A stretch of 64,000 bases of DNA from CAVVFX01 sp963747535 (lineage in GTDB: Bacteria > Acidobacteriota > Terriglobia > Bryobacterales > Bryobacteraceae), in contig CAVVFX010000002.1 in assembly GCA_963747535.1 (NCBI GenBank), forward strand, positions 1 through 64,000, written 5' to 3'. This document shows positions 17,701 to 24,892 of this stretch, piece after piece. The stretch's first letter is position 1. Each line of letters begins with the position of its first letter. The translations under genes were made by a program, and so were the position numbers. A model generated the notes under the pieces. The model was not told where the DNA came from. It saw nothing but the letters and a program-made list of their open reading frames with translations, and searched no databases.

Positions 17701-18251
17701 ATGTCGGTCTCCGCAAATACGCCGCATTTGCCGGCCACCTTGTGCAGTTTGACGCCATGATAGCCCTGGTTCGCCAGCTCGGCGACGGGAATTTTCAACT
17801 TCGCGTTAATCTTATCGATGACCGCCCCAGTACCACCGGCGCATTTGTCGTTCATGGACGGGATTTTTTTCTTGCGGCCGCTCTCGTTGTCATCCTTGAA
17901 GACGATGATCTTGGCGTCCTGGCCGCCCAGTTCGACCACTGAGTAGACCTCCGGATGCATCTTCTCGACAGCTAGTGAGACGGCGGTCACCTCCTGCACG
18001 AACTTGGCGCCGATAAGAGGCGCGAGCGTGCCGGCTCCGGACCCGGTCATGAACACGCGAGTATTGCGAGGCGTGATGGCCACATCCGCCTCCATCCGGC
18101 GTAGGAATTCGACCACCTTCTCCGGCTGTTTGGTTTCGTGCCGCTGGTAATCCTGCCAGATGATCGAATCTGCTTCGACGTCGCGGACAACCGCTTTCAC
18201 GGTGGTCGAACCGACGTCCAGTCCGACCATAAGTCTGGCGTTAGAGTGCAT
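14748..18251 (-). CDS. 2-hydroxyacyl-CoA dehydratase activase-type ATPase, double ASKHA
   Basis: 1167 aa, related to the ATP-dependent archerases that inject an electron into 2-hydroxyacyl-CoA dehydratases. Two ASKHA ATPase modules lie in tandem. The first (1-~300) has GLDVGSTTVKAVV, VVELGGQDAKII and NDKCAGGTGAVIDKI, where Cys137 would ligate the dimer-bridging 4Fe-4S cluster. The second (~340-640) has GLDAGSTSTKAAVL, VIVDVGGQDIKLIV and NTQCSAGNGYF. A cysteine box RCYFCKNNCLRTF follows, then a DUF2229/dehydratase-like C-terminal half (~700-1167). In many anaerobes these parts and the next gene's product form one long protein. Here the module is split in two. The substrate is unknown. The gene starts 36 bp after the 18288-20072 gene ends, so the two form an operon. 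Confidence 0.85.
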   Translation of the reverse strand: MHSNARLMVGLDVGSTTVKAVVRDVEADSIIWQDYQRHETKQPEKVVEFLRRMEADVAITPRNTRVFMTGSGAGTLAPLIGAKFVQEVTAVSLAVEKMHPEVYSVVELGGQDAKIIVFKDDNESGRKKKIPSMNDKCAGGTGAVIDKINAKLKIPVAELANQGYHGVKLHKVAGKCGVFAETDINSLQKEGTPPDELMASLFEAIVLQNLSVLTRGHTLKPHVLLLGGPNSFIRGMREAWQANIPRMWVERKVAIPEGAKPADLIKVPENAQYFAAIGAIEFGKDEEECVGCYRGVDDLLYYMEHGREKEKAESGSRGLVDSPHELAGFRERFKRKKFVPATLKSGETIYGFVGLDAGSTSTKAAVLSEDGDVLLKVYQLSNGNPIQDTKELFVKLREQVDAQGARLEVLGVGTTGYAKDILKDVLHADVALVETVAHTEAAVKFYNDPHVIVDVGGQDIKLIVLKNGRVKDFKLNTQCSAGNGYFLQSTAEGFGLKVEDYSDLAFSATSMPVFGYGCAVFMQSDIVNFQRQGWKPQEILAGLAAVLPKNIFLYVASIPNLAALGRRFILQGGTQNNLAAVKAEVDFIHASFRASGQEPEIIVHEHCGESGAIGAAVEAVRLWKNGKKTTFIGLDAVDRITYRTTRNEDTRCYFCKNNCLRTFIDVTTGAAAPQAVAANFVPIKKVTKVPLKQNEQRLIIATCEKGTVEDVNDMKDIKAGLDAAKKAYPNFVDLAAHEAFRSRNTASVADPIPSRRRFIGEWFRNERERAALMENRPNLRIGIPRVLNMYVYAPFVNAYFESLGVKAENIVYSDYTSSELYRAGATRGAIDPCFPAKIGIAHAHNLLTLKSAKKKLDILFFPMVDKLRTPLVNLTGSNACPTVTACPETVKAAFTKENDVFAEAGVTYLNPLLDFLNQKVLEHQLFSAFQSILGLSAAENVRAIEAGFKALDDFERDLRRKAREVLDELEREDRIGIVMLARPYHHDPGLNHEILDEFQKLGYPIFSQSLLPLDEDLLDRLFGDEVRAGIISHPLDISDAWKNRYSASTNQKIWAAKFTARHPNLVAMEISNFKCGHDAPIYGTIEGIIEKSGTPYFSFKDLDENKPTGSVRIRVETIDYFLRRYREDIVKRRGKELEIEKQIAELERNLRLLSYAEPKQELVQIGF

Positions 18252-18287
18252 GGGCGCTTCTCCGGGTGCTCGACTGTTAATGATGCG

Positions 18288-20072
18288 TCAGTGGGACGTA
18301 GCGAGGCACACGCGTGAACGCTTGCGTGTTGCCAGTTCCTTATCCATCCGCTTGGAGGCGTGGATCACGAATTGTGCCGCAGTTCCTGCGACGCCTTTGG
18401 CGTATGGCACGTGGTAGAACGGTCGGCGCATCTCGGGATGTTCGGAGACAAACTCGCGGATCTCCTCGATTCGCTTGCCCGTTGAAGACAGCGAGGATTC
18501 AAATTCGGCGCGCGCTTTCACTTTCGCTTCGCCCAGCGCCATCTGCACGCGGCTGTGCGCGTTGACCTCGCCCTCGCCCGATGTTTCGATCGGCAGGAAG
18601 ATCATGTCCTTGAACTTATTGATCACCGCCGATTGAACGCCGTCCGACTGCGTGGAGGGCATACAGCCGAAGGGCTTGAGCGTCAGTACCATGTGGCACT
18701 TCTTATGAATCGTGTAATAAATGTTCTTGCCGACTTCGAGATGCCCTTCGCCACCTCGTACAAAACGATGGTAGAAGGGCTCTGCCACACGCGCCAGTTC
18801 TCTTTGATCGACCAGCGTATGAGCCAGACCGCCCAGCTTTCGGCCCACGCGGTGATAAAAGTGAGACCACATAACTTCACCCGCGGTCAGTCCGGCGAGC
18901 TTCGACTCGTACTGCAGCTGTCTCGCGATTCTTTGCTTGACCTGATACCAGCGCAAAGGCTCGTTATGATTTCTGATCTCGCGTGTATGCGCCGCTTGCG
19001 CCTTCGCCTGGCAGAGCAGATAAGCCACCCATGTCGCGACGGGTTCAACCACTACCTGCGCACCTTCCCGCTCGAGGAATCGGAACATGTTGAAGTTGCC
19101 GTCTCCCTCGGTCAGCGACGCCCAAAACTCGCCCGTGATCTTGACCACCGGCTTTACCTTGGTACGGTCTACCTCGATCTGATCGACCGTCTGCCGGCAC
19201 GCTTCGAGAGCATCGAGGTATGGCTTGCCATAGAGATTCTCTCGAACTTTCGCGAAAGCGTTGAGCGTCCTGTAGGCCTTCCGGTCCTTCGGTAGACGTG
19301 TGTTGATCCATGCCGGAAGATGGTCGCTGAGCTCGTACGGAGGACGTGTTCGGAGCGTGTGGCGGAGATCCTCGACGGCCTTATCGAACGCGCGGTCAGT
19401 CTCACCCGGATTCACTTCAAACGGGCGGATCTGATACATGATGTCGCTGATTGAGTCGCCCAGATTCATGGCGTTCAGCATGCCCATACCAAAATCGACC
19501 GTAAATTTCAGACCCGGTTCACCAGAAGCCGCCTTGATTCCATCCTGCATCTGGAAGAGCATCACGCGAAAGCCGTCGAAACCGGCATTTTGCAAGGCCC
19601 ACCGGTACTCGGCCTCGTACATGCCGAAGCGGCAAGGTCCGCAGGAACCCGCCGTAAAGAAGACGTAGCGGTCCACGATCTCCTGCCGGGACATGCCGGA
19701 TTTTTCGATTTTCTGAAGAAACTGCACGAGGTTGCCGACGGTGAAGTAAGTCGGATTGCACTGCCCGTTGTTTCCGTATTCTTTCCCGATCTGGAAGGCG
19801 GGGACATCGGGGACCGGCAATTCCTGGCACTTGTAGCCGCAACCTTCGAATACCGCGCGAAACAGCGAATCATGCTTCCAGGTCATCCCGCCGAGGAGAA
19901 TCGTTACTTTGTCTCGCTCGGCCGCCACAAACGGCCGCTCCTGGGGCTTTTGAAACGGGCTCAATTGTACGAGTCCGGCTGTTGCCCGCAAGCGGGCGCG
20001 TTCCGAATTGACGCGCGCCGTGATCGCTTCTTCCGTCAGCACGCCAGAACTGTTCCGCATCGTATCGTTCAT
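18288..20072 (-). CDS. 2-hydroxyacyl-CoA dehydratase-related protein (COG3581-like)
   Basis: 594 aa, the upstream partner of the activase gene. It resembles the dehydratase beta-type domain that is fused C-terminally to activases in other bacteria. Cysteine motifs that could hold iron-sulfur clusters are YGNNGQCNPTYFTVGN and AGSCGPCRFGMYEAEY, with a further Cys in HKKCHMV and KPFGCMPST. The start was set to ATG 20072, which has AAAGG upstream. A TTG 45 bp further upstream is also in frame, but it would overlap a promoter-like sequence at 20100-20128. Role: probably radical/low-potential electron chemistry on an acyl-CoA or related substrate under low oxygen. The actual reaction cannot be told from sequence. 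Confidence 0.8.
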   Translation of the reverse strand: MNDTMRNSSGVLTEEAITARVNSERARLRATAGLVQLSPFQKPQERPFVAAERDKVTILLGGMTWKHDSLFRAVFEGCGYKCQELPVPDVPAFQIGKEYGNNGQCNPTYFTVGNLVQFLQKIEKSGMSRQEIVDRYVFFTAGSCGPCRFGMYEAEYRWALQNAGFDGFRVMLFQMQDGIKAASGEPGLKFTVDFGMGMLNAMNLGDSISDIMYQIRPFEVNPGETDRAFDKAVEDLRHTLRTRPPYELSDHLPAWINTRLPKDRKAYRTLNAFAKVRENLYGKPYLDALEACRQTVDQIEVDRTKVKPVVKITGEFWASLTEGDGNFNMFRFLEREGAQVVVEPVATWVAYLLCQAKAQAAHTREIRNHNEPLRWYQVKQRIARQLQYESKLAGLTAGEVMWSHFYHRVGRKLGGLAHTLVDQRELARVAEPFYHRFVRGGEGHLEVGKNIYYTIHKKCHMVLTLKPFGCMPSTQSDGVQSAVINKFKDMIFLPIETSGEGEVNAHSRVQMALGEAKVKARAEFESSLSSTGKRIEEIREFVSEHPEMRRPFYHVPYAKGVAGTAAQFVIHASKRMDKELATRKRSRVCLATSH

Positions 20073-20099
20073 GGAACTGCCTTTTTCGAGAGTGATTTT

Positions 20100-20128
20100 A
20101 ATACACCTTTCCCACAATATGGAAGCAA
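20100..20128 (-). promoter_or_regulatory. Candidate sigma70 promoter of the dehydratase operon
   Basis: On the minus strand TTGCTT (20123-20128) is separated by 17 bp from TGTATT (20100-20105), 28 bp upstream of the chosen ATG. Moderate match to the consensus. Confidence 0.4.
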
Positions 20129-20197
20129 GTGCACCCTCGGGTCAAGGGCAATTTTTTTCCGTATGTACGTCACGCTACGCTGCTAAGTGACTGTATA

Positions 20198-20224
20198 CCT
20201 TTGATTTGCAAATTGCATCAAAGG
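20198..20224. promoter_or_regulatory. Inverted repeat CCTTTGAT-N11-ATCAAAGG
   Basis: Perfect 8-bp arms in the gap between the dehydratase operon and the broken TetR gene, about 70 bp upstream of the promoter candidate. An operator is plausible. It does not match the CGGAG palindromes near tetR. Confidence 0.4.
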
Positions 20225-20315
20225 TGACGTTCCCATCATCAAGCGCGTCGTGCTGACGCCGCCCTTGCCGGCCGTCTAAATTATCACGCGTTTCCCCGGT
20301 AACGGCGCCATTTGC

Positions 20316-20914
20316 CTATTGCTCACTTTCTTGCCTGATCGGCCGGGCACCGTTGATGAGAATGTCCACCAGGCGCCTGGCACTTTGCTGCCAATCAGGG
20401 CTGGTCACTACATTGGCGACGCCGACCAGAGCCCGGAGCAGGTCGATGGAGTCCAGATCCTTACGTATGTCGCCGTTCTTGATTGCGCGCTTCACCAGGG
20501 GACGAATCGCTTCGTGGATCTGAGCATACGAATCTTCGAACAACTTCTTGGGATCGCCGACCAGTGCATTCACTACAGGGGCAATGATCTGCTTCGTGCC
20601 GACGGCATCAAGGAACAACAAAAGCCAGGCTCGCAGCCTTTCAATTGGGGGCATCGTTTTCGGCGAGCTTCTGCTCGGCTGCGGCCAGCCTTTGCATCTC
20701 AGTCCGATAGACCGCCACGAGAAGGTCTTCGCGCGTAGGGAAATGGCGATACAAAGTTCCCGGTCCAATACCCGCTCGTTGGCGATGTCGTCCAGGCTGG
20801 TATCAGCGCCCGATCGCGTGAATGCTTCCTTGCCACTTCCAGAATGCGCTTGCGATTCCGCTGCGCATCTGCGCGCGACTTTCGAGCGTTAGACTTCGCA
20901 CCTTGAGTCGCCAT
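20316..20914 (-). pseudogene. TetR-family repressor, disrupted by three frameshifts
   Basis: Read across frames, the locus gives a complete TetR protein of about 200 aa. Frame 1 is MATQGAKSNARKSRADAQRN and on to ILEVARK. A shifted frame gives AFTRSGADTSLDDIAN. A third gives GIGPGTLYRHFPTREDLLVA (the HTH recognition helix). The original register resumes at PIERLRAWLLLFLDAVG and runs to the stop. Each shift is one base: a lost G after AAG, a lost C near 20780, and an extra C in a C5 run near 20653. Either the gene is freshly inactivated or these are homopolymer-type sequencing errors. The ATG at 20914 lies 18 bp from an operator-like palindrome. Confidence 0.8.
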
Positions 20915-20931
20915 CCGCTAAGAACTCTCAA

Positions 20932-20976
20932 CCGGAGATAGCCTCCGGTAATCTATGTATCCGGAGACTAGCTCCG
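20932..20976. promoter_or_regulatory. Two tandem TetR-type operators
   Basis: CCGGAG-N5-CTCCGG at 20932-20948 and CGGAG-N5-CTCCG at 20962-20976 lie about one start-to-start interval of 29 bp apart, directly upstream of the TetR gene. Between them lies an AT-rich stretch that could hold its -10 element. Typical layout of autorepression. Confidence 0.65.
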
Positions 20977-21488
20977 TTTTGCCAAATTTGCGATGGCCTC
21001 TCGGCCCTTCGGGTAAGCCAACGTGGCGTACAAGGAGATACTCGAGATCTCGAGTCCGAGAAGGAATGAAACGAATGATTGCGGACCACAGCTGATGTTC
21101 ACCCTGACCCCGATCTTGGAGCTAAGATGGAGAGTCTAGGGATTTTACGTGAGACATCCGAGTCCCCGCAGCCGACAGTTCAATAGTGGTACTGCAGATG
21201 GTGCCGGGTTTCGAACGTTAGGCCGCGTTGGATACGGGTCATGGTGCCAGCTACGCTCGTTTCTAGTACTTGAAACGCAATCGCGCCCAACAGCATCGAG
21301 GCAGTGGGTTTTGTTGTATTCGCATCCATGTCGGCAAAAGTGGATCTCACAGATGTGTGGCCTGCCTGTCCGGGGACGGTGGCCATTGGCTTTCGGTATT
21401 GGCCTTGCCTTGTTTCTTTCCAGAAGTTGCCAGACGGCACGGGGCCGCAGCGGTCGCCGGTTATTCCGCATACAGAAAGCAGGGTCTG
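20977..21488. other. Gene-free region
   Basis: About 510 bp with only featureless frames. The response regulator frame is open further back (from 21270) but its receiver domain begins after ATG 21489. No divergent efflux gene, the usual TetR target, is present. Confidence 0.5.
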
Positions 21489-22121
21489 ATGAGCACTGAT
21501 CGGGGCCCCATTCGCATTCTCTCGGTCGATGACCATCCCCTCCTCCGCGAGGCCGTGGCCGCACTTTTGGCCACTCAATCTGACATGACACTGGTGGCCG
21601 AGGCTTCTAACGGCCGCGAGGCGGTCGAACAGTTCCGCCTACATCGTCCGGATGTCACCTTGATGGATTTGCAGATGCCGGTAATGGACGGCGTCGATGC
21701 CATGATTGCGATTTGTGGAGAATTCCCTGGGGCGCGAATCATCGTTCTGACGACTTACGCGGGAGACGTCCAGGTGTTACGCGCGCTCAAAGCCGGCGCT
21801 CGGGCCTACCTGCTTAAGAGTCTCGTGCGGAATGACCTGATGGAGATCATACGTCGAGTGCATGCCGGGGAAAAGCGGATACCGCCCGAAGTGGCGGCGG
21901 CAGTCGCCGAACATGCCGGCGATGACGCCTTATCATCGCGCGAAATTGAGGTCTTGAGGTTGATTTCGGGCGGGAATGCCAACAAAGAGATCGCTTTCCA
22001 CCTCTCCATCACGGAAGAAACCGTGAAGGGCCACATGAAGAGCATTTTCACCAAACTCGGTGTACACGATCGAGCCCATGCTGTTACCGTCGGGCTGAGG
22101 CGCGGAATCATCAATCTCTAG
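21489..22121 (+). CDS. NarL/FixJ-family response regulator
   Basis: Transcription factor of 210 aa. The receiver domain (1-~120) has the acidic pair in ILSVDDHPLL, the phospho-accepting Asp in PDVTLMDLQMPVMDG, and the conserved Lys in AYLLKSLVR. The LuxR-type HTH (~145-205) reads LSSREIEVLRLISGGNANKE and on through HLSITEETVKGHMKSIFTKL. The ATG at 21489 directly precedes the receiver fold. A longer frame to 21270 adds no domain. No partner kinase is adjacent, so it is an orphan regulator. Confidence 0.9.
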   Translation: MSTDRGPIRILSVDDHPLLREAVAALLATQSDMTLVAEASNGREAVEQFRLHRPDVTLMDLQMPVMDGVDAMIAICGEFPGARIIVLTTYAGDVQVLRALKAGARAYLLKSLVRNDLMEIIRRVHAGEKRIPPEVAAAVAEHAGDDALSSREIEVLRLISGGNANKEIAFHLSITEETVKGHMKSIFTKLGVHDRAHAVTVGLRRGIINL

Positions 22122-22222
22122 AGACCGCCAAAAAGCTGGGTGCGCAAAAACCATCTTCCGGCGGCGAGAGCAGGCGAAACGCCTACTCCACAGATTTCCA
22201 GAGGGTTGGCCCGGTAGCGGGC

Positions 22223-22405
22223 TAGTACTACTGTGTTACAAAATGGTGCGACCCAATTTTTGTCGGCGGGCTCTGGAGGCACGCCGTTATTAGGTTTCGT
22301 ACGAGTTGGCTCGGGATCAGCCGGACGCAACTTCTGCCGATCCGGAGATGCAGTGAAGCCCGGGCAGGCATAGAGTTTTGTGATTTTGTAACACAGTAGT
22401 ACTAG
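22223..22405. mobile_element. 183-bp MITE-like element with 23-bp perfect terminal inverted repeats
   Basis: 22223-22245 and 22383-22405 are exact reverse complements over 23 bp. The tips are CTAG, itself palindromic, so CTAG may be a 4-bp target duplication around 19-bp repeats, as in IS5-like YTAR sites. The 137-bp interior has no coding capacity. No second copy was seen in this window. Confidence 0.75.
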
Positions 22406-22823
22406 TATTGTTGCGAGCACTGGCAGCGATTCCAGCCGTTCAAGAAGGGATTGCATGACTGATGACGGCGCATCTCGAAGCACCGCTCGTCCTGCAACTG
22501 GCGTGGTTTGTGGCGCCTGTCGCGGGGTGTTGGACCCTGGCGCGTGGTCCGCGGATGCGCATCTATTCGGCCGGAAATAAATTGAGATTTCGCGGCGGTG
22601 GCACTGCTTCGCGGCGGTTTCTCATGGCCACTGGCCCATTTCGCAAATGACCGAGGCGTGGGCGTTAGTTTCATAGTCCCTGAAAGTGGTACCACCTGCC
22701 GCCATGATCTCGGTGTTTCGCGGAGCTTCCATCGAGGGATGTAAATAAACGGGACCAGGCCCAGAATAAAACCAGAAGCGGAGAGTTTCCAGTCTGGTAC
22801 CGGGACAAAACAGGAGCCATCCA

Positions 22824-23207
22824 ATGACAAAAAGTGAACTACAAAGATTTCGAGAGATTCTAACGACAAGGGTTGCTGAACTGGAGTGCGTAACGCGCCA
22901 ACGGGACGGGATCGCGGTTGAGAGAAGCGCGGATCTGATTGAAGAGGTGCAGTCGGCTTCGGAACGCGCACTTGCGGTTAGTCATCTCGACCGTGACTAC
23001 AGCCAGCTCAGAAACGCCCGGGCGGCCCTGAGCCGTGTTCAGGATGGCAGCTTCGGGTTCTGCCAGCAATGCGATGAGGACATCCACCCGAAGCGGCTCG
23101 CCGCGGTACCGTGGGCTCCGTTTTGTATACAGTGCCAGGAAGCCGTCGATCGCAATTCCGAGGAGATCAAGACACCAGTTCGCGAGCTCCTTGCCCGCGC
23201 CGCATGA
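22824..23207 (+). CDS. DksA/TraR-family zinc finger protein
   Basis: 127 aa. An N-terminal helical coiled region (residues ~1-75, with LDRDYSQLRNARAALSRV) is followed by a four-cysteine zinc finger, CQQC (~84-87) and CIQC (~105-108). This is the architecture of DksA/TraR proteins that bind RNA polymerase through its secondary channel. The DxxDxA tip motif of true DksA is not evident, so TraR/YocK-like is safer. AGGAG lies upstream of ATG 22824. It is followed 73 bp later by a Clp-type ATPase gene on the same strand. Confidence 0.85.
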   Translation: MTKSELQRFREILTTRVAELECVTRQRDGIAVERSADLIEEVQSASERALAVSHLDRDYSQLRNARAALSRVQDGSFGFCQQCDEDIHPKRLAAVPWAPFCIQCQEAVDRNSEEIKTPVRELLARAA

Positions 23208-23280
23208 GGGTCGCGGTATGTGGAAAACTCCAAAACATTACTCGATAAGGGTGCCTGAATTGGCCGGAAGGAGAAGCAAA

Positions 23281-24357
23281 ATGCCGAACATCGCATTATT
23301 GGATCCCACTAAGACAGGGCGGCAGGCTGACGATCTGGAGGACCAGCTCCACCACCTCGTCGTTGGCCAGGACGAAGCCATTCAGCAGATCGTGAGGGCT
23401 TATCAAACACACCTGGCTGGGCTGTGCCCGGTTGGCCGGCCGGTCGGAAACTTTCTGTTTTTGGGTCCTACCGGCTCCGGAAAGACGCGAGTGGTCGAGG
23501 CAACCGCCCAGGCTCTGCTGAAGGATTCCCGGGCCGTTATCAAAATCGATTGCGGTGAGTTTCAACATAGCCATGAAGTAGCGAAACTGATCGGCTCGCC
23601 TCCGGGATACCTGGGGCACCGTGAAACTCATCCACTGTTGTCGCAAGAAGCGCTGAATCAGCATCACACGGGAAAGGTGAAGCTGAGTTTCGTGCTCTTC
23701 GATGAGATCGAAAAAGCTTCCGACGCCGTGTGGAATCTACTCCTGGGCATCCTGGACAAAGGAACTTTGACATTGGGCGACAACCGCAAAGTCGATTTCT
23801 CCGCGGCCATGGTCTTCCTCACGAGCAATCTCGGCGCAGCCGAAATGAGCTCTCTGGTGAGTCCACGGCTGGGCTTCCACGTTAGTTCGTTTGAGGACGC
23901 CGGTTGCAATCAGCAGCTCAGCTCCCGAATTACCTGCGCTGGCATCGCAGCCGCCCGTCGGAAATTCACGCCGGAATTTATCAACCGTTTGGATAGGATC
24001 GTAGTCTTCAAATCTCTGGGTTTCGAGGAACTGCGCCAGATCGTTGATATCGAGCTTGAGATGGTGCAACACCGGATTCAGGTTGCTGCCGGAAACAAAC
24101 CGTTCCTGGTGGACGTCACCGAGAGCGCGAAGGAGTTCTTACTCGTGGAAGGCACCGATTTCAGATATGGCGCGCGGCACTTGAAGCGCGCTATCGAGCG
24201 CCTGCTGGTGCAGCCGCTGTCGAACCTGATGGCCAGCGGCCAGATTCGCCGCGGCGATTCGATCCGCGTTAGTCACGAGGACGGCTCAGCCGGCCTGTTG
24301 TTTGGCCGTGAACTTGAAGGGGTACAAGCGTGGGAAGTCTCAAGCCGCGCGGCATAG
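23281..24357 (+). CDS. Single-ring Clp/HSP100-type AAA+ ATPase
   Basis: 358 aa, corresponding to only the second AAA module of ClpA/ClpB. Walker A GPTGSGKT (~60-67), Walker B VLFDEIEKA, sensor 1 FLTSNLGA, the Arg-finger region PEFINRLDRIVVF, and sensor 2 GARHLKRAIERLL in the C-terminal D2-small domain. No N-domain, first AAA ring or ClpP-binding tripeptide is visible. ATG 23281 was chosen for its AAGGAG. The frame is open to 23035, inside the preceding gene. Probably a protein-remodelling ATPase of the stress response. The decayed sigma54 activator just downstream mirrors the activator-clpB pair at 44-48 kb. Confidence 0.85.
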   Translation: MPNIALLDPTKTGRQADDLEDQLHHLVVGQDEAIQQIVRAYQTHLAGLCPVGRPVGNFLFLGPTGSGKTRVVEATAQALLKDSRAVIKIDCGEFQHSHEVAKLIGSPPGYLGHRETHPLLSQEALNQHHTGKVKLSFVLFDEIEKASDAVWNLLLGILDKGTLTLGDNRKVDFSAAMVFLTSNLGAAEMSSLVSPRLGFHVSSFEDAGCNQQLSSRITCAGIAAARRKFTPEFINRLDRIVVFKSLGFEELRQIVDIELEMVQHRIQVAAGNKPFLVDVTESAKEFLLVEGTDFRYGARHLKRAIERLLVQPLSNLMASGQIRRGDSIRVSHEDGSAGLLFGRELEGVQAWEVSSRAA

Positions 24358-24489
24358 CAGCCGCATCTGTCATAACTCCACGGGAACCGTTACTGGAATG
24401 CCATTCAAGAAGAGTCAACGTATGTGTAGCAGAGTGCCCGCTCTGACCGGGTCCGAACAAGAGGTCGTTGGCCACAGTCCCGCATTTTA

Positions 24490-24805
24490 ATGCGTCCTGA
24501 ATCAGATTCGCATCATCGCGAAGACCGACTCTGTGCCTTAATTCAAGAGGAGTGCGGCACCGGTAAAAAGGTGATCGCACACGCCATTCACAATCAGAGT
24601 TCACGAAGCCGGGTGCCATTTGTAACGTTGAACTGCGCCGCGATTCCAACCGGCAGACAAGGGCACGCTCTTTCTGGACGAAATCGGCGAGTTGCCGCTG
24701 GAGTTGCAACCCAAGCGTTTGCGCGTCCTGCAGGAACAGGAGTATGAACGGTTCCATTGCGAAGCCGGTATGCTGAACACAAGAGAGCCTTTCTATTTCA
24801 CCTGA
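24490..24805 (+). pseudogene. Decayed sigma54-dependent activator (AAA fragment)
   Basis: Two pieces of an NtrC-type central domain in different frames. The first contains ALIQEECGTGKKVIAHAIHN (degraded Walker A) through FVTLNCAAIPTG. Right after it, from about 24660, another frame reads GTLFLDEIGELPLELQPKRL and on to RVLQEQEYERF. The intervening ~40 residues, including the GAFTGA loop, are deleted. Everything after YERF is missing too. It resembles the intact activator at 43907-44947. Confidence 0.8.
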
Positions 24806-24892
24806 AGCCTTTATTAATGGGTCTTTCGGCGACCCCACTTGGAAACGAAACAGCGAGAATTGGAACTTCGCAACGGAACCCCTATCGAGCCT

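Noticed and set aside
18865..18875. GACCACATAAC inside the dehydratase gene, identical to part of the RIT terminal repeat
   Set aside because: An 11-bp match within conserved coding sequence, without the rest of the repeat; most likely chance.
22402..22971. Minus-strand 189-codon frame
   Set aside because: It overlaps the MITE-like element and the start of the DksA/TraR gene and shows no protein-like pattern.
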